A stretch of DNA of 64,000 bases from Ruegeria sp. 6PALISEP08 (GTDB lineage: Bacteria > Pseudomonadota > Alphaproteobacteria > Rhodobacterales > Rhodobacteraceae). The stretch is from positions 62,001-126,000 of the forward strand of contig NZ_LGXZ01000009.1 in NCBI RefSeq assembly GCF_001238295.1. Direction: 5' to 3'. Below are positions 46,037 through 54,756 of this stretch, in pieces. Under the pieces are notes generated by a model that saw only the letters and a list, made by a program, of their open reading frames with translations, did no database searches and was not told the origin of the DNA. The translations under genes and the position numbers were made by a program. Position 1 is the first letter of the stretch; each line of letters begins with the position of its first letter.

Positions 46037-46358
46037 AATGCCACCTCACTAATCTCTAGCATTTCGGGACTGGCAGCGCCCCAGCGCTAGTTGCCTTCTC
46101 TACAAGCCGGGCTTCCCCCGTAGGCCTGTACTAAATATGGTGCGATGTACCGTGAGTTCTGGCAACCCTAATTCTTGGGGATAACAGCAATAAGTTGTGG
46201 ACAGAAGGCAACGGCGATCAAAATATTGGCACTTGGGTCAGCTTTGTCTTGATTAAATTCTGTGACACGTCAGAATACACGTCACCGCACAATCCGGGTT
46301 GGATTGCGCGATTCCGGGGCTCGTCCAAATTTTTGAAAATGACAAAACGCCCGGGGCG
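46037..46358. other. Gene-free interval between YbjN and ubiK genes
   Basis: 322 bp. Apart from the ubiK terminator at its right end and presumed ybjN promoter signals at its left, I see no ORF with a ribosome site, no tRNA-like fold and no long repeat. Confidence 0.5.
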
Positions 46359-46360
46359 TT
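46346..46360 (-). terminator. Compact hairpin terminator overlapping the ubiK stop codon
   Basis: On the minus strand AACGCC/GGCGTT forms a tight stem with a CCG-type loop, followed by TTTTGTCATTTT. The TAA stop codon (46361-46359) lies at the foot of the stem, so translation termination and the terminator are nearly fused. Confidence 0.6.
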
Positions 46361-46607
46361 ATTTGTCCAGCTTCGCCTCAAGCGCGGCGATGCGGGCTTC
46401 GAGTGCCGCATTTTCTTCACGCGCTTTCTGGGCCATGGCGCGGACGGCATCAAATTCTTCGCGGGTGACGAAATCGCGGTCGGCCAACCAGCGGTCTATC
46501 ATCGACTTCATTGCATTTTCGGCCTCTTCACGCGCACCCTGCGCCACGCCCATGGCGTTGGTCATCAGTTGGGACACGTCGTCCAGGATCTTGTTGCGGG
46601 TTTGCAT
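46359..46607 (-). CDS. ubiK: Ubiquinone biosynthesis accessory factor UbiK
   Basis: An 82-residue BMFP/YqiC-type protein. An N-terminal amphipathic region (KILDDVSQLMTNAMGVAQG) is followed by a coiled coil (DFVTREEFDAVRAMAQKAREENAALEARI, in heptads) that trimerises. UbiK assists the lipid-associated ubiquinone biosynthesis complex by contacting UbiJ. The ribosome site GGAG is 9 nt from the ATG. It is divergent from lgt. Confidence 0.88.
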   Translation of the reverse strand: MQTRNKILDDVSQLMTNAMGVAQGAREEAENAMKSMIDRWLADRDFVTREEFDAVRAMAQKAREENAALEARIAALEAKLDK

Positions 46608-46704
46608 ATCTTTACTCCGGTATCGCGATTGTTCCTTATATGGGGAAAGAATGGCGCAGGCTCAAGGTTGACTTGCCCTACAAACCACGGGCAATGAGAC
46701 GCAC

Positions 46705-47592
46705 ATGCAGGCTGTTCTGAATTTCCCCGATCTGTCGCCCGAATTGTTCTCGATCTCGCTGTTCGGGATGGAGTTCGCTTTAAGATGGTATGCGCTGGCC
46801 TATATCGCGGGCATCCTGATCGCCTGGCGGCTGGCTGTTGTGGCGCTGCGCCGCCCTGTCCTGTGGCCCACAGGCGGCCCGCCGATGAAGCCAGAACAGC
46901 TGGAGGATCTGGTCACCTGGATCATTCTTGGTGTGATACTGGGCGGGCGACTAGGCTTTGTATTGTTTTATCAACCTGCCTATTACCTTTCGCACCCGTT
47001 GGAGATTCTGAAGGTCTGGCAAGGCGGCATGGCGTTTCATGGCGGTCTGCTTGGTGTAATCCTCGCGTCCTACCTATTTGCCCGTCGCCATAAGATCCCT
47101 GCCCTGTCGCTGGGTGATCTGGTCGCCTACACCGTTCCGCCCGGTTTGCTGCTGGGGCGGTTGGCTAATTTCGTGAATGCCGAGCTGTGGGGCCGCCCAA
47201 GCGAGCTGCCCTGGGCCGTCATTTTTCCCGGCTTTGCCGCGCAGGATTGCCCCGGTGTTGTTGCGGGCATGTGTGCGAGACACCCGTCGCAGCTGTATGA
47301 AGCCGCGCTGGAAGGTGTGTTGCTAGGCGTGTTGCTGCTGTGGCTGGTCTATCGCAGGGGGGCCTTTCAGAAGCCCGGCCTGATCATGGGCCTGTTTCTG
47401 GCGGGGTATGGCGCGTCTCGCTTTATTGTTGAGTTTTTCCGCCAACCGGATGCCCAGTTTGTGTCACCCGGCAACCCGCTGGGGCTGGCTTGGCATTTGG
47501 GTGGCTATGGCCTGACCATGGGGCAAATACTGTCATTGCCAATGATCGCGATTGGCCTTTGGTTTGCCCTGCGCGCACGGCGGGCGGCATGA
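46705..47592 (+). CDS. lgt: Prolipoprotein diacylglyceryl transferase
   Basis: Transfers diacylglycerol from phosphatidylglycerol to lipobox cysteines, the first step of lipoprotein maturation. 295 residues with seven TM helices. Key motifs: FHGGLLG with His112, the Lgt signature [17 protein letters not shown] (Arg152 and neighbours), and [13 protein letters not shown]. It serves the lipoproteins encoded at 19.6, 22.1 and 34.1 kb among others. Its stop overlaps the next gene by ATGA, giving a three-gene operon lgt-midA-pgeF. Confidence 0.96.
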   Translation: MQAVLNFPDLSPELFSISLFGMEFALRWYALAYIAGILIAWRLAVVALRRPVLWPTGGPPMKPEQLEDLVTWIILGVILGGRLGFVLFYQPAYYLSHPLEILKVWQGGMAFHGGLLGVILASYLFARRHKIPALSLGDLVAYTVPPGLLLGRLANFVNAELWGRPSELPWAVIFPGFAAQDCPGVVAGMCARHPSQLYEAALEGVLLGVLLLWLVYRRGAFQKPGLIMGLFLAGYGASRFIVEFFRQPDAQFVSPGNPLGLAWHLGGYGLTMGQILSLPMIAIGLWFALRARRAA

Positions 47593-48656
47593 GCCTGACC
47601 GATCATCTGGTCGCCCGCATCCGGCAGGATGGGCCAATGAGCGTGGCAGACTACATGGCCGAATGCCTACTGCATCCCACGCAAGGCTATTACACTACGC
47701 GCGATCCACTCGGAACCAAGGGGGATTTCACCACCGCGCCGGAGATCAGTCAGATATTCGGGGAAGTGATCGGCCTGTCTCTGGCGCAAAGCTGGATGGA
47801 TCAGGGGCGACCTGCGCCCTTCACCCTGTGCGAACTGGGACCGGGGCGCGGTACACTGATGACCGATATTCTGCGCGCAACGCGGGCTGTCCCGGGGTTT
47901 CACGAGTCCGCTCAGGTCGTGCTGATCGAGGCATCGCCTGTATTGAAACAGGTGCAGGCCGAGACGCTGAAGGATTACGCGCCAACCTGGATCGACAGCG
48001 TCGCAGCCCTGCCGGACCAGCCGCTGCTGCTGGTGGCGAACGAATTCTTTGATGCCCTGCCCATTCGTCAGTTCCTGCGCGAAGGCGACGGCTGGTGCGA
48101 ACGTCTGGTGGGCGAACGGGGTGGCTCGCTTCTGTTCGGGCGGGGTCCAAACGGGCCGCAGGTGGCGCTAAGTGACAGGCTCACAGAAACCAAGGACGGA
48201 GATCTGGTTGAACTGTGTGCGGCAGCGATTCCCATTCTGACCGTGATGGCCAGCCGGATCGCCAGCCATGGCGGCGCGGCGTTGATCGTGGACTATGGCG
48301 ACTGGCATTCGCTGGGTGACACGTTACAGGCCCTGCAAAACCATGAACACACCGATCCTCTGGCCGCACCCGGTCAGGCCGATCTGACCGCACATGTGGA
48401 CTTTGAACCTTTAGCCGTTGCAACCCGTGCCTGCGGATGCCGCCACACGCGCCTGACCCCACAGGGCGTGTTTCTGGAACGGTTAGGTATAACCGCACGC
48501 GCGCAAACACTGGCAAAGGCGCTGAGCGGATCCGAGCTGGACTCGCTGATCGCCGCACATCGCCGGTTGACGCATCCTGACGAAATGGGAAATCTGTTCA
48601 AAGTGATGGGCCTTTTCCCGGCCTATGCCGCCCCACCGCCAGGATTAGAGCCATGA
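47589..48656 (+). CDS. SAM-dependent methyltransferase, MidA/NDUFAF7 family
   Basis: 355 residues from the ATG at 47589; the track start at 47490 lies inside lgt. The family signature is clear: [40 protein letters not shown], the SAM-binding ELGPGRG (82-88), [14 protein letters not shown], and a C-terminal FKVMGLF. Mitochondrial NDUFAF7 dimethylates an arginine of a complex I subunit during assembly; a similar role for bacterial members is inferred. It is linked by ATGA overlaps to both neighbours. Confidence 0.92.
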   Translation: MSLTDHLVARIRQDGPMSVADYMAECLLHPTQGYYTTRDPLGTKGDFTTAPEISQIFGEVIGLSLAQSWMDQGRPAPFTLCELGPGRGTLMTDILRATRAVPGFHESAQVVLIEASPVLKQVQAETLKDYAPTWIDSVAALPDQPLLLVANEFFDALPIRQFLREGDGWCERLVGERGGSLLFGRGPNGPQVALSDRLTETKDGDLVELCAAAIPILTVMASRIASHGGAALIVDYGDWHSLGDTLQALQNHEHTDPLAAPGQADLTAHVDFEPLAVATRACGCRHTRLTPQGVFLERLGITARAQTLAKALSGSELDSLIAAHRRLTHPDEMGNLFKVMGLFPAYAAPPPGLEP

Positions 48657-49411
48657 CATTGGAAATTCTGACCTCAGACTTGCTGTCGCCGTTGCGCCAT
48701 GGGTTCTTCACCCGTCGCGGAGGTGCCTCGTCGGGGATATTTGATGGGCTGAATTGTGGCTATGGATCCTCAGATCAGACCGAAGTTGTGGCGCTGAACC
48801 GCAAGCGGGTGGCCGATGCGATGAATGTTGCGCCCGAAGCGATGATCGGCGTGCACCAAGTCCATTCGCCGACAGTTCTGACCGTTGAAGGCCCAGTTGA
48901 AGGCAAAAGGCCCAAGGCGGATGCCATCGTCACCGCGACCCCCGGTCTGGCCCTGACTATTCTGACAGCGGATTGTCAGCCGGTCCTGTTTGCCGATTCT
49001 GACGCGCGGGTGATCGGCGCGGCCCATGCGGGCTGGCGCGGGGCGCTGGACGGCGTACTTGAGGCTACGTTGGACTGCATGGAGGCGTTAGGGGCCAATC
49101 GCAACAACATCAGTGCCGTGATCGGTCCCAGCATTTCCCAACGCGCTTATGAGGTGGGACCCGAGTTTCTAGACGCTTTCATGGCGGATACACCGGACAA
49201 CACCCAATTCTTTGCAAATGGTCAGGATGACCGGCTGCAATTCGACTTGCCCTCTTTTGGCCTGCACAGGCTGCGGCAGGCCGGTGTTGGACAGGCGGAA
49301 TGGACCCGGCATTGCACCTATTCCGACCCGGATCGGTTCTATTCCTATCGCCGTGCAACACACGCGAAACAAGCCGATTACGGCAGGCTGATCTCAGTCA
49401 TAAGATTGTGA
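48653..49411 (+). CDS. pgeF: Peptidoglycan editing factor PgeF (YfiH family)
   Basis: A 252-residue multicopper-oxidase-like (laccase-domain) protein. Metal-site residues match E. coli YfiH: His71 (GVHQVHS), Cys108 (LTADCQPVLF) and His125 (GAAHAGWRG). Other motifs are HGFFTRRGGASSG, IGPSISQRAYEVG and the C-terminal CTYSDPDRFYSYRR. In E. coli it removes wrongly incorporated L-Ser from peptidoglycan precursors; some homologues cleave purine nucleosides. It overlaps the methyltransferase gene by ATGA and ends the lgt operon. Confidence 0.93.
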   Translation: MTLEILTSDLLSPLRHGFFTRRGGASSGIFDGLNCGYGSSDQTEVVALNRKRVADAMNVAPEAMIGVHQVHSPTVLTVEGPVEGKRPKADAIVTATPGLALTILTADCQPVLFADSDARVIGAAHAGWRGALDGVLEATLDCMEALGANRNNISAVIGPSISQRAYEVGPEFLDAFMADTPDNTQFFANGQDDRLQFDLPSFGLHRLRQAGVGQAEWTRHCTYSDPDRFYSYRRATHAKQADYGRLISVIRL

Positions 49412-49681
49412 TTTTGGCCCAGATTTAGACCCCTCGCCACTTTTCCGCCACATTTGTTGTGTTTACCGGACTCAAGAATCGTAACGAGTTTTGCCAGTCA
49501 TCAGATGTGTATCTGACGTTCGTGTTTCGAACGCTGGCGTGTTGAGTGAAAGGAGTGTGAAGCTTCTATTTTTTGTCTGCAATTCATCCCGGATAAGCCT
49601 TATCCGCGCCGTAAATGGGCGTCACAAAAGGTTCAAACAGGATGCGGGAATGACCTTCCCGAACAAGGCAGGACAAAAAAC

Positions 49682-49810
49682 ATGAAACCCAAATCTCGCT
49701 TTCTCAAAGCCATGGTCGCCGCCACGCGGGATCAGAAGCTGGAAATGCCATGGAAACGGGTTTCAAGCCATTCTGTCAGGGTCGCAAGCCGTATCGCGGC
49801 TCGACGCTGA
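49682..49810 (+). CDS. Possible 42-residue basic protein
   Basis: A short ORF with AAGGCAGGA upstream of its ATG, in an otherwise gene-free stretch. The product is basic (KPKSRFLKAMVAATRDQ, then MPWKR and a VRVASRIAARR tail), with an MPW motif I associate with small conserved Rhodobacterales proteins. Its ATG overlaps the stop of a weaker upstream frame (ATGA). It could be a real small protein; coding evidence is limited to the ribosome site, composition and remembered resemblance. Confidence 0.4.
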   Translation: MKPKSRFLKAMVAATRDQKLEMPWKRVSSHSVRVASRIAARR

Positions 49811-50139
49811 GACAGAAACGCCCCAAGACCAAGCTGCCGGTCTAAAAAGGGCGATAACGCATCAGGCATACTCCGGCTTGATGTGTAATGGGGCGCGAGC
49901 GAGAGGTTCGTGACCTGATCAGGAGTTGTGTGTGCGGGCAATTTTCGCCCGTGAAGTACGAGTTTGTCTGGGGGGTCAATGTGTTGACCATTGGAAAGCG
50001 AGATTTCGTCGCCATACGGGGCATAGCAGCCACCGTCCAAGGGTCTTCCATTTGTTTCAAGACAAAGAACCTGTTCGTCAGGTGGGCCTGTACGGGGGTA
50101 CGCCAGGCCTGTTCGGACATTTGAGGGGACGGAATATTT
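49811..50139. other. Leader/intergenic region upstream of the Hint gene
   Basis: 329 bp without a convincing gene. It contains two inverted repeats, CGGGC-N7-GCCCG around 49935-49951 and a perfect GGTCAA-TGTG-TTGACC at 49974-49989, which could be an operator or leader hairpins. Minus-strand frames here look non-coding. Confidence 0.4.
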
Positions 50140-50922
50140 ATGACTATTCCTAATTCATTGGCCCGAGCGGCCAGAAATGCCATCGAAACGTCGGCCATGC
50201 TGCGGGAAGCACCGCGGCCGGTCACAAAACCCAAGGCGCAATTGCGCCGTTACGAAGTCAGCAGCCTGCTGCCAAACGGCGACGTGTCTCAGACCCGTCA
50301 CATTGCGCCCGCTCTGCCGATGTTCGAAGATGCCTTTTGTGCTTTTTCACGCGGGTCGCTGGTTGAAACGGAACACGGGCCAGTTGCAATCGAGGACCTG
50401 ATGCCAGGGGATACGGTTCTGACGCAGGACGGCAACTCGCAAACTGTTCTTTGGAAGGGGTCGGTCACTCTGATTCCGGGCCGCGAGGATTCTCGCGGGC
50501 GGACACGCCCACTGACGCGGATCATGCCGGATACATTCGGAATGCAGAAACCGATGTCAGGTGTAATCGCCGGACCTGCAGCGCGAATCGTCGGCGCTCC
50601 GGCGCATTTACGGCACCTTCATGGCGGGGAACCGATTCTCACGCGGGTCTCTGAGTTTCAGGATGGGATGGGTGTGATTGAAACAATGCCGCCCACGCCG
50701 GTTGAACTGTTTCACATTTGCCTGAAACGGCATTCCGTTATTCGTGTAGATGGTTTACAGTTCGAAACATATCACCCAGGTGTGAACGCGGTTCGCATGA
50801 TCAGCCATTCGTTGCGGTCGATCTATTTGAACCTGTTTGCGCATATCGAGTCGCTCAACGATTTTGGCTCGCTGCTGATGCCGCGTACCGGAGATGGAGA
50901 GATCGACGCGATGTCAGCCTGA
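50140..50922 (+). CDS. Stand-alone Hint-domain protein
   Basis: A 260-residue protein whose central region (about 65-215) matches the Hedgehog/intein (Hint) fold: Cys67 followed by FSRGSLVETEHGPVAIEDLMPGDTVLTQDG, then TVLWKGSVTL, TRPLTRIMPDTFG and VELFHICLKRHSVIRVDGLQFETYHPG. Such proteins are common in Rhodobacteraceae, where the Hint module often stands alone or follows calcium-binding repeats; no repeat domain is attached here. The Cys is one residue further from the Phe than the usual CF start. Self-cleavage is possible but untested. No adjacent partner is evident. Confidence 0.8.
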   Translation: MTIPNSLARAARNAIETSAMLREAPRPVTKPKAQLRRYEVSSLLPNGDVSQTRHIAPALPMFEDAFCAFSRGSLVETEHGPVAIEDLMPGDTVLTQDGNSQTVLWKGSVTLIPGREDSRGRTRPLTRIMPDTFGMQKPMSGVIAGPAARIVGAPAHLRHLHGGEPILTRVSEFQDGMGVIETMPPTPVELFHICLKRHSVIRVDGLQFETYHPGVNAVRMISHSLRSIYLNLFAHIESLNDFGSLLMPRTGDGEIDAMSA

Positions 50923-51041
50923 GTGTGATTATGGTTACTGCATTATGGGGGGCATCATGCAGCTGGTACTAAGTTGGGTTCTATCCCTTGCGGTGGCTGC
51001 GATGCTGCCACCAAACACCGCACAGCCGAAACGTGTAGGCG

Positions 51042-51542
51042 TTACGCCATCCGGGTCATACGTTCTTCCAGAACGTCGAACGGCACGCCTGGCTCGTCTT
51101 TTGCGCCGCGGATAACAAGCGATGTCTTGACGCTGGCCACGTTGGGCGTGGTCAGCAGTTCACTGGTCAAAAACTGCTGAAAGCTGCTCAGATCGGGTGC
51201 GACGCATTTCAGGATAAAGTCGACCTCGCCATTCAGCATGTGGCATTCCCGGACCAGCGGCCATTCGCGGCAGCGGTCCTCGAACGCGCGCAGTTCGGTT
51301 TCGGCCTGACTGTCCAGCCCGACCATGGCAAATACCTGCACTTCAAAGCCCAACTCACGCGAATTGACCTCGGCGTGGTAGCCGGTGATGTAGCCGGAGT
51401 CCTCAAGCGTGCGCACCCGGCGCAAGCAAGGCGGAGCTGAGATACCCACTCGTTTAGCCAGTTCAACATTGGTCATGCGACCGTCTGCCTGCAATTCCGC
51501 CAGAATCTTGCGATCGATTTCATCCAGCCGAGTCGTGACCAT
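51042..51542 (-). CDS. Lrp/AsnC family transcriptional regulator
   Basis: A 166-residue regulator with an N-terminal HTH (LDEIDRKILAELQADGRMTNVELAKRVGIS) and a C-terminal RAM/AsnC ligand domain (GFEVQVFAMVGLDSQAETELRAFEDRC and WPLVRECHMLNGEVDFILKC). These octameric proteins sense amino acids. It is divergent from trxB, with about 217 bp between the starts, a pairing I have seen in related genomes, which suggests it may influence trxB. The target amino acid is not predictable. Confidence 0.92.
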   Translation of the reverse strand: MVTTRLDEIDRKILAELQADGRMTNVELAKRVGISAPPCLRRVRTLEDSGYITGYHAEVNSRELGFEVQVFAMVGLDSQAETELRAFEDRCREWPLVRECHMLNGEVDFILKCVAPDLSSFQQFLTSELLTTPNVASVKTSLVIRGAKDEPGVPFDVLEERMTRMA

Positions 51543-51759
51543 AAAATGCTCCTGATTTTTGCGGTTCTTATATCAGCCCCCTAGGCGCGCGCAATAATGT
51601 TTCGCACATGCGCAATTTTCTTTGTTTTCAAATCGCTCAATTCCTTCCGATGCAGTGCCGGGGGTCACAATCAGGATGGGGGTTTAAGCCGGGCCGGTCG
51701 GTCGCTATATCGGGGCGACGGGCCAAAGGCCCACTTCAGGCAATTCGAGCGGGGATAGC

Positions 51760-52701
51760 ATGGCCGACACACGACACACCAAGGTTCTGATCATCGGGTC
51801 AGGGCCCGCGGGATACACCGCGGGCGTTTACGCAAGCCGCGCCATGCTGGAGCCCATTCTGGTGCAGGGTATTGAGCCCGGTGGCCAGCTGACGACAACG
51901 ACCGAGGTCGAGAACTGGCCCGGTGACACCGAGGTACAGGGCCCGGACCTGATGGTGCGGATGCAGGATCATGCCAAAGCCATGGGTTGTGAAGTGATCG
52001 GCGACATCATCAGCGATCTGGACCTCAGTCAGCGGCCCTTTACGGCCAAAGGCGACAGCGGCACCACCTATACTGCGGATGCGGTCATTCTGGCGACCGG
52101 CGCGCGCGCGAAATGGCTGGGCCTGCCGTCGGAAGAGAAATTCAAAGGCTTTGGCGTTTCTGCCTGTGCCACCTGCGACGGGTTCTTCTATCGCGGCCAG
52201 GAAATCGTGGTCATCGGTGGCGGCAATACCGCTGTGGAAGAGGCCCTGTTCCTGACCAATTTCGCCAGCAAGGTGACTCTGATCCACCGCCGGGATGAGT
52301 TGCGGGCAGAAAAGATCCTGCAGGATCGGTTGATGAAGAACGAAAAGATCGAACCCCTGTGGTTCCACCAGTTGGAAGAAGTGATCGGCACCGACGCGCC
52401 TTTGGGCGTGGAGGGCGTTCGGGTCAAGCATGTCAAATCCGGCGAGATCACTGAAATCCCGTGCAAGGGCGTCTTTGTCGCCATCGGCCATGCCCCCGCG
52501 AACGAGCTGGTCAAGGACACGCTGGAAACGCATATGGGCGGCTATGTCATCACCAAGCCGGGAACAACCGAAACTTCGGTTCCGGGCGTATTTGCGGCTG
52601 GTGATCTGACGGACCACGTTTATCGTCAGGCTGTCACAAGCGCCGGAATGGGCTGCATGGCGGCGCTGGATGCCGAGCGGTTCCTCGCAGAAAACGAATA
52701 G
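51760..52701 (+). CDS. trxB: Thioredoxin-disulfide reductase
   Basis: An FAD/NADPH enzyme that keeps thioredoxin reduced. 313 residues: the FAD motif [16 protein letters not shown] near the N-terminus, the redox pair Cys136-x-x-Cys139 ([10 protein letters not shown]), the NADPH motif [15 protein letters not shown], and the C-terminal FAD segment [24 protein letters not shown]. Length and motifs are canonical. A GC-rich hairpin follows 24 nt after the stop. Confidence 0.96.
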   Translation: MADTRHTKVLIIGSGPAGYTAGVYASRAMLEPILVQGIEPGGQLTTTTEVENWPGDTEVQGPDLMVRMQDHAKAMGCEVIGDIISDLDLSQRPFTAKGDSGTTYTADAVILATGARAKWLGLPSEEKFKGFGVSACATCDGFFYRGQEIVVIGGGNTAVEEALFLTNFASKVTLIHRRDELRAEKILQDRLMKNEKIEPLWFHQLEEVIGTDAPLGVEGVRVKHVKSGEITEIPCKGVFVAIGHAPANELVKDTLETHMGGYVITKPGTTETSVPGVFAAGDLTDHVYRQAVTSAGMGCMAALDAERFLAENE

Positions 52702-52724
52702 AGCGAACCCGGAAACTCAACGAT

Positions 52725-52750
52725 AGCGCCCCGAGGTTTCAGGGGGCGCT
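52725..52750 (+). terminator. Hairpin terminator after trxB
   Basis: An 8 bp GC stem (AGCGCCCC / GGGGCGCT) with a ~10 nt loop, then GTCTTAAAT. A short T-containing tail; probably the trxB terminator. Confidence 0.65.
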
Positions 52751-52856
52751 GTCTTAAATAAACTGCAATGCGATTATGAAGGACATTCAGCAGCAACTGC
52801 CATTCCCTTGACCCTCAGGCGGCGGCGTATCAGGATTATCCTGAGCACAGCGAAAG

Positions 52857-54560
52857 ATGGGTGAGCATTTGAACAACGCTCTTTGGCGCGGCGGGTGGTC
52901 AACCCGACTGAGGATCGGCAGTGGTCTTGTCCTGTTTGTTTTCGCATTTTTTCATTTCATTAACATAGGCTTGGGCCTGTTTCACACCGATTACCTGCAC
53001 GGGATGCAGGACGGTCGCAAAGAGGTGACGCGCCACAATGCGATGAGCGTGCTTCTCTATACGGCGCTGTTCGTACATGCCGGTCTGGCCCTCGTGTCTA
53101 TCGCGCAACGCCGAACCCTGCGTATGCCTTTCAGCACAGGTCTTCAGGTGGTGTTGGGGCTACTGATCCCCTTGCAACTGATCTCGCATATTGTTCATAC
53201 GCGGGTCGCGCATGAGGTTTATGACGTCAATGACGAGATGGGATACATCATTATCCTGATGTGGCCGAGCATTGCAGTCTGGATGCAAAGCGCACTGCTG
53301 CTGATTGTCTGGGTGCATGGCTGCATCGGTCTGCACATGTGGCTGCGGCTGACCAAATGGTGGTCGAATGCCGTACCTTATCTGATCGGCATGGCTGTCT
53401 TTGTGCCTCTGTTCGCACTGGCTGGCCTGTTGACCGAAGGCCGCCGCATCTGGGCCGATTTTGCCGACGAGTTTTTGCGCGAACAGTACATCGACCATTA
53501 CAACTGGCCCTCTCCCGAAGCCTTTCAGACACTGTTCAGCGTCAAGGACAACGCCCTGACGGCCTTTTGGTTGGCACTGGGCGCAACGGGTCTGGTGTTC
53601 ATCGGGCGCAAATTTTGGCGACGCAGGCATTCCGTGCGCGTCACCTATGCCAGAGGGCCCGATGTGGTCGCGGAAAAGGGCATGACTTTACTTGAGATCT
53701 CGCAAGCAAACGGCGTGCCTCATGCGGCTTTGTGCGGTGGCAAAGGGCGCTGCACCACATGCCGCGTCATTGTCGAGAACGGAGGCGATGCCCTGCCCCC
53801 GCCCAACGACGTAGAGGCACGCAGTCTGGCTGCTGTCGGCGCGTCTCCTCAGACGCGGCTGGCCTGCCAGATACGTCCGTCCGAGCCGACCACCGTATTT
53901 CGCGTTTTCCGACCGGATGGCGGGCGATTTCGCGGGCACGCTAGCCAGGGACAGGAGCGCCAACTGGCTGTTCTGTTTCTGGACATGCGCGGCTTTACCG
54001 CACGAACCACGGGACAACTGCCCTATGACATCGTTTTTCTGCTGAACCGGTTCTTTGATGCGGTGGTGCCTGCCATTACCGATGAAGGTGGCATCGTGGA
54101 CAAATATATGGGTGATGGGCTGCTGGCGGTGTTTGAAAAACCTGATGCTGCGGCATCAGCCCGTGCCGGACTGAACGCAGCGGTGGATATCAGCCATGCG
54201 TTGGACATGTTCAACGAACAGCTCGAAGCTGAAGGCAGCCCCGGCATTCGCATCGGCATGGGCCTGCACTTGGGGGATCTGGTCGTGGGTGAAATCGGCG
54301 CGCAGGGCCATGCCGCAAAGACGATCATTGGTGACGCGGTCAATGTGGCCAGCCGACTGGAGAGCGAAACCAAGGCGCTGGGGGTGGAACTTTTGGTTTC
54401 GGAAGAATTATTGCGCGCAGCGGGTGTAGATGTACCGCACGCTGAGATCCGGCCATTCGAATTGCGCGGAGTTTCCCAGCCGATTCCCGCGCTTCCGATA
54501 GCCCGGGCCTCACAGATTGGGTTTCAGCACCAAAGAAAGGAACAGTCATACTCTGCATGA
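52857..54560 (+). CDS. Membrane adenylate cyclase with heme-type anchor and 2Fe-2S ferredoxin domain (CyaC-like)
   Basis: A 567-residue sensor cyclase in three parts. Residues 1-255 form about five to six TM helices with many His (33, 43, 48, 60, 74, 111, 114, 119, 154, 160), resembling the diheme-b anchor of succinate dehydrogenase. Residues 258-345 form a plant-type 2Fe-2S domain with Cys293, Cys299, Cys302 and Cys337. Residues 365-545 are a class III nucleotide cyclase with metal Asp376 (FLDMRGF), Asp420 (KYMGDGLLAVF) and GDAVNVASRLES. This matches the redox-responsive CyaC type described in Sinorhizobium, so it likely couples quinone or redox state to cAMP. It stands alone with no adjacent effector gene. 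Confidence 0.9.
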   Translation: MGEHLNNALWRGGWSTRLRIGSGLVLFVFAFFHFINIGLGLFHTDYLHGMQDGRKEVTRHNAMSVLLYTALFVHAGLALVSIAQRRTLRMPFSTGLQVVLGLLIPLQLISHIVHTRVAHEVYDVNDEMGYIIILMWPSIAVWMQSALLLIVWVHGCIGLHMWLRLTKWWSNAVPYLIGMAVFVPLFALAGLLTEGRRIWADFADEFLREQYIDHYNWPSPEAFQTLFSVKDNALTAFWLALGATGLVFIGRKFWRRRHSVRVTYARGPDVVAEKGMTLLEISQANGVPHAALCGGKGRCTTCRVIVENGGDALPPPNDVEARSLAAVGASPQTRLACQIRPSEPTTVFRVFRPDGGRFRGHASQGQERQLAVLFLDMRGFTARTTGQLPYDIVFLLNRFFDAVVPAITDEGGIVDKYMGDGLLAVFEKPDAAASARAGLNAAVDISHALDMFNEQLEAEGSPGIRIGMGLHLGDLVVGEIGAQGHAAKTIIGDAVNVASRLESETKALGVELLVSEELLRAAGVDVPHAEIRPFELRGVSQPIPALPIARASQIGFQHQRKEQSYSA

Positions 54561-54756
54561 CCAAATTCGTTCCATTTCGAGGAACCGGATCATCTGTGGA
54601 GTCGCCGCGATAGAAATTTCTTCCAATTCTGAAAAAATCAGCGCATATCCTCCTTTGTTTCATTGACGCCAGTGGACTTCGTCCATCAGTCGGTGCAAAT
54701 GCCCTGACAACGCCCAATATCCACTGGCAATTCAACACTGCGATAAGAGTATTCAA

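Noticed and set aside
49491-49685. 64-codon frame before the 42-residue ORF
   Set aside because: Needs a TTG start without a ribosome site, or a GTG too close to GGAG; composition not convincing.
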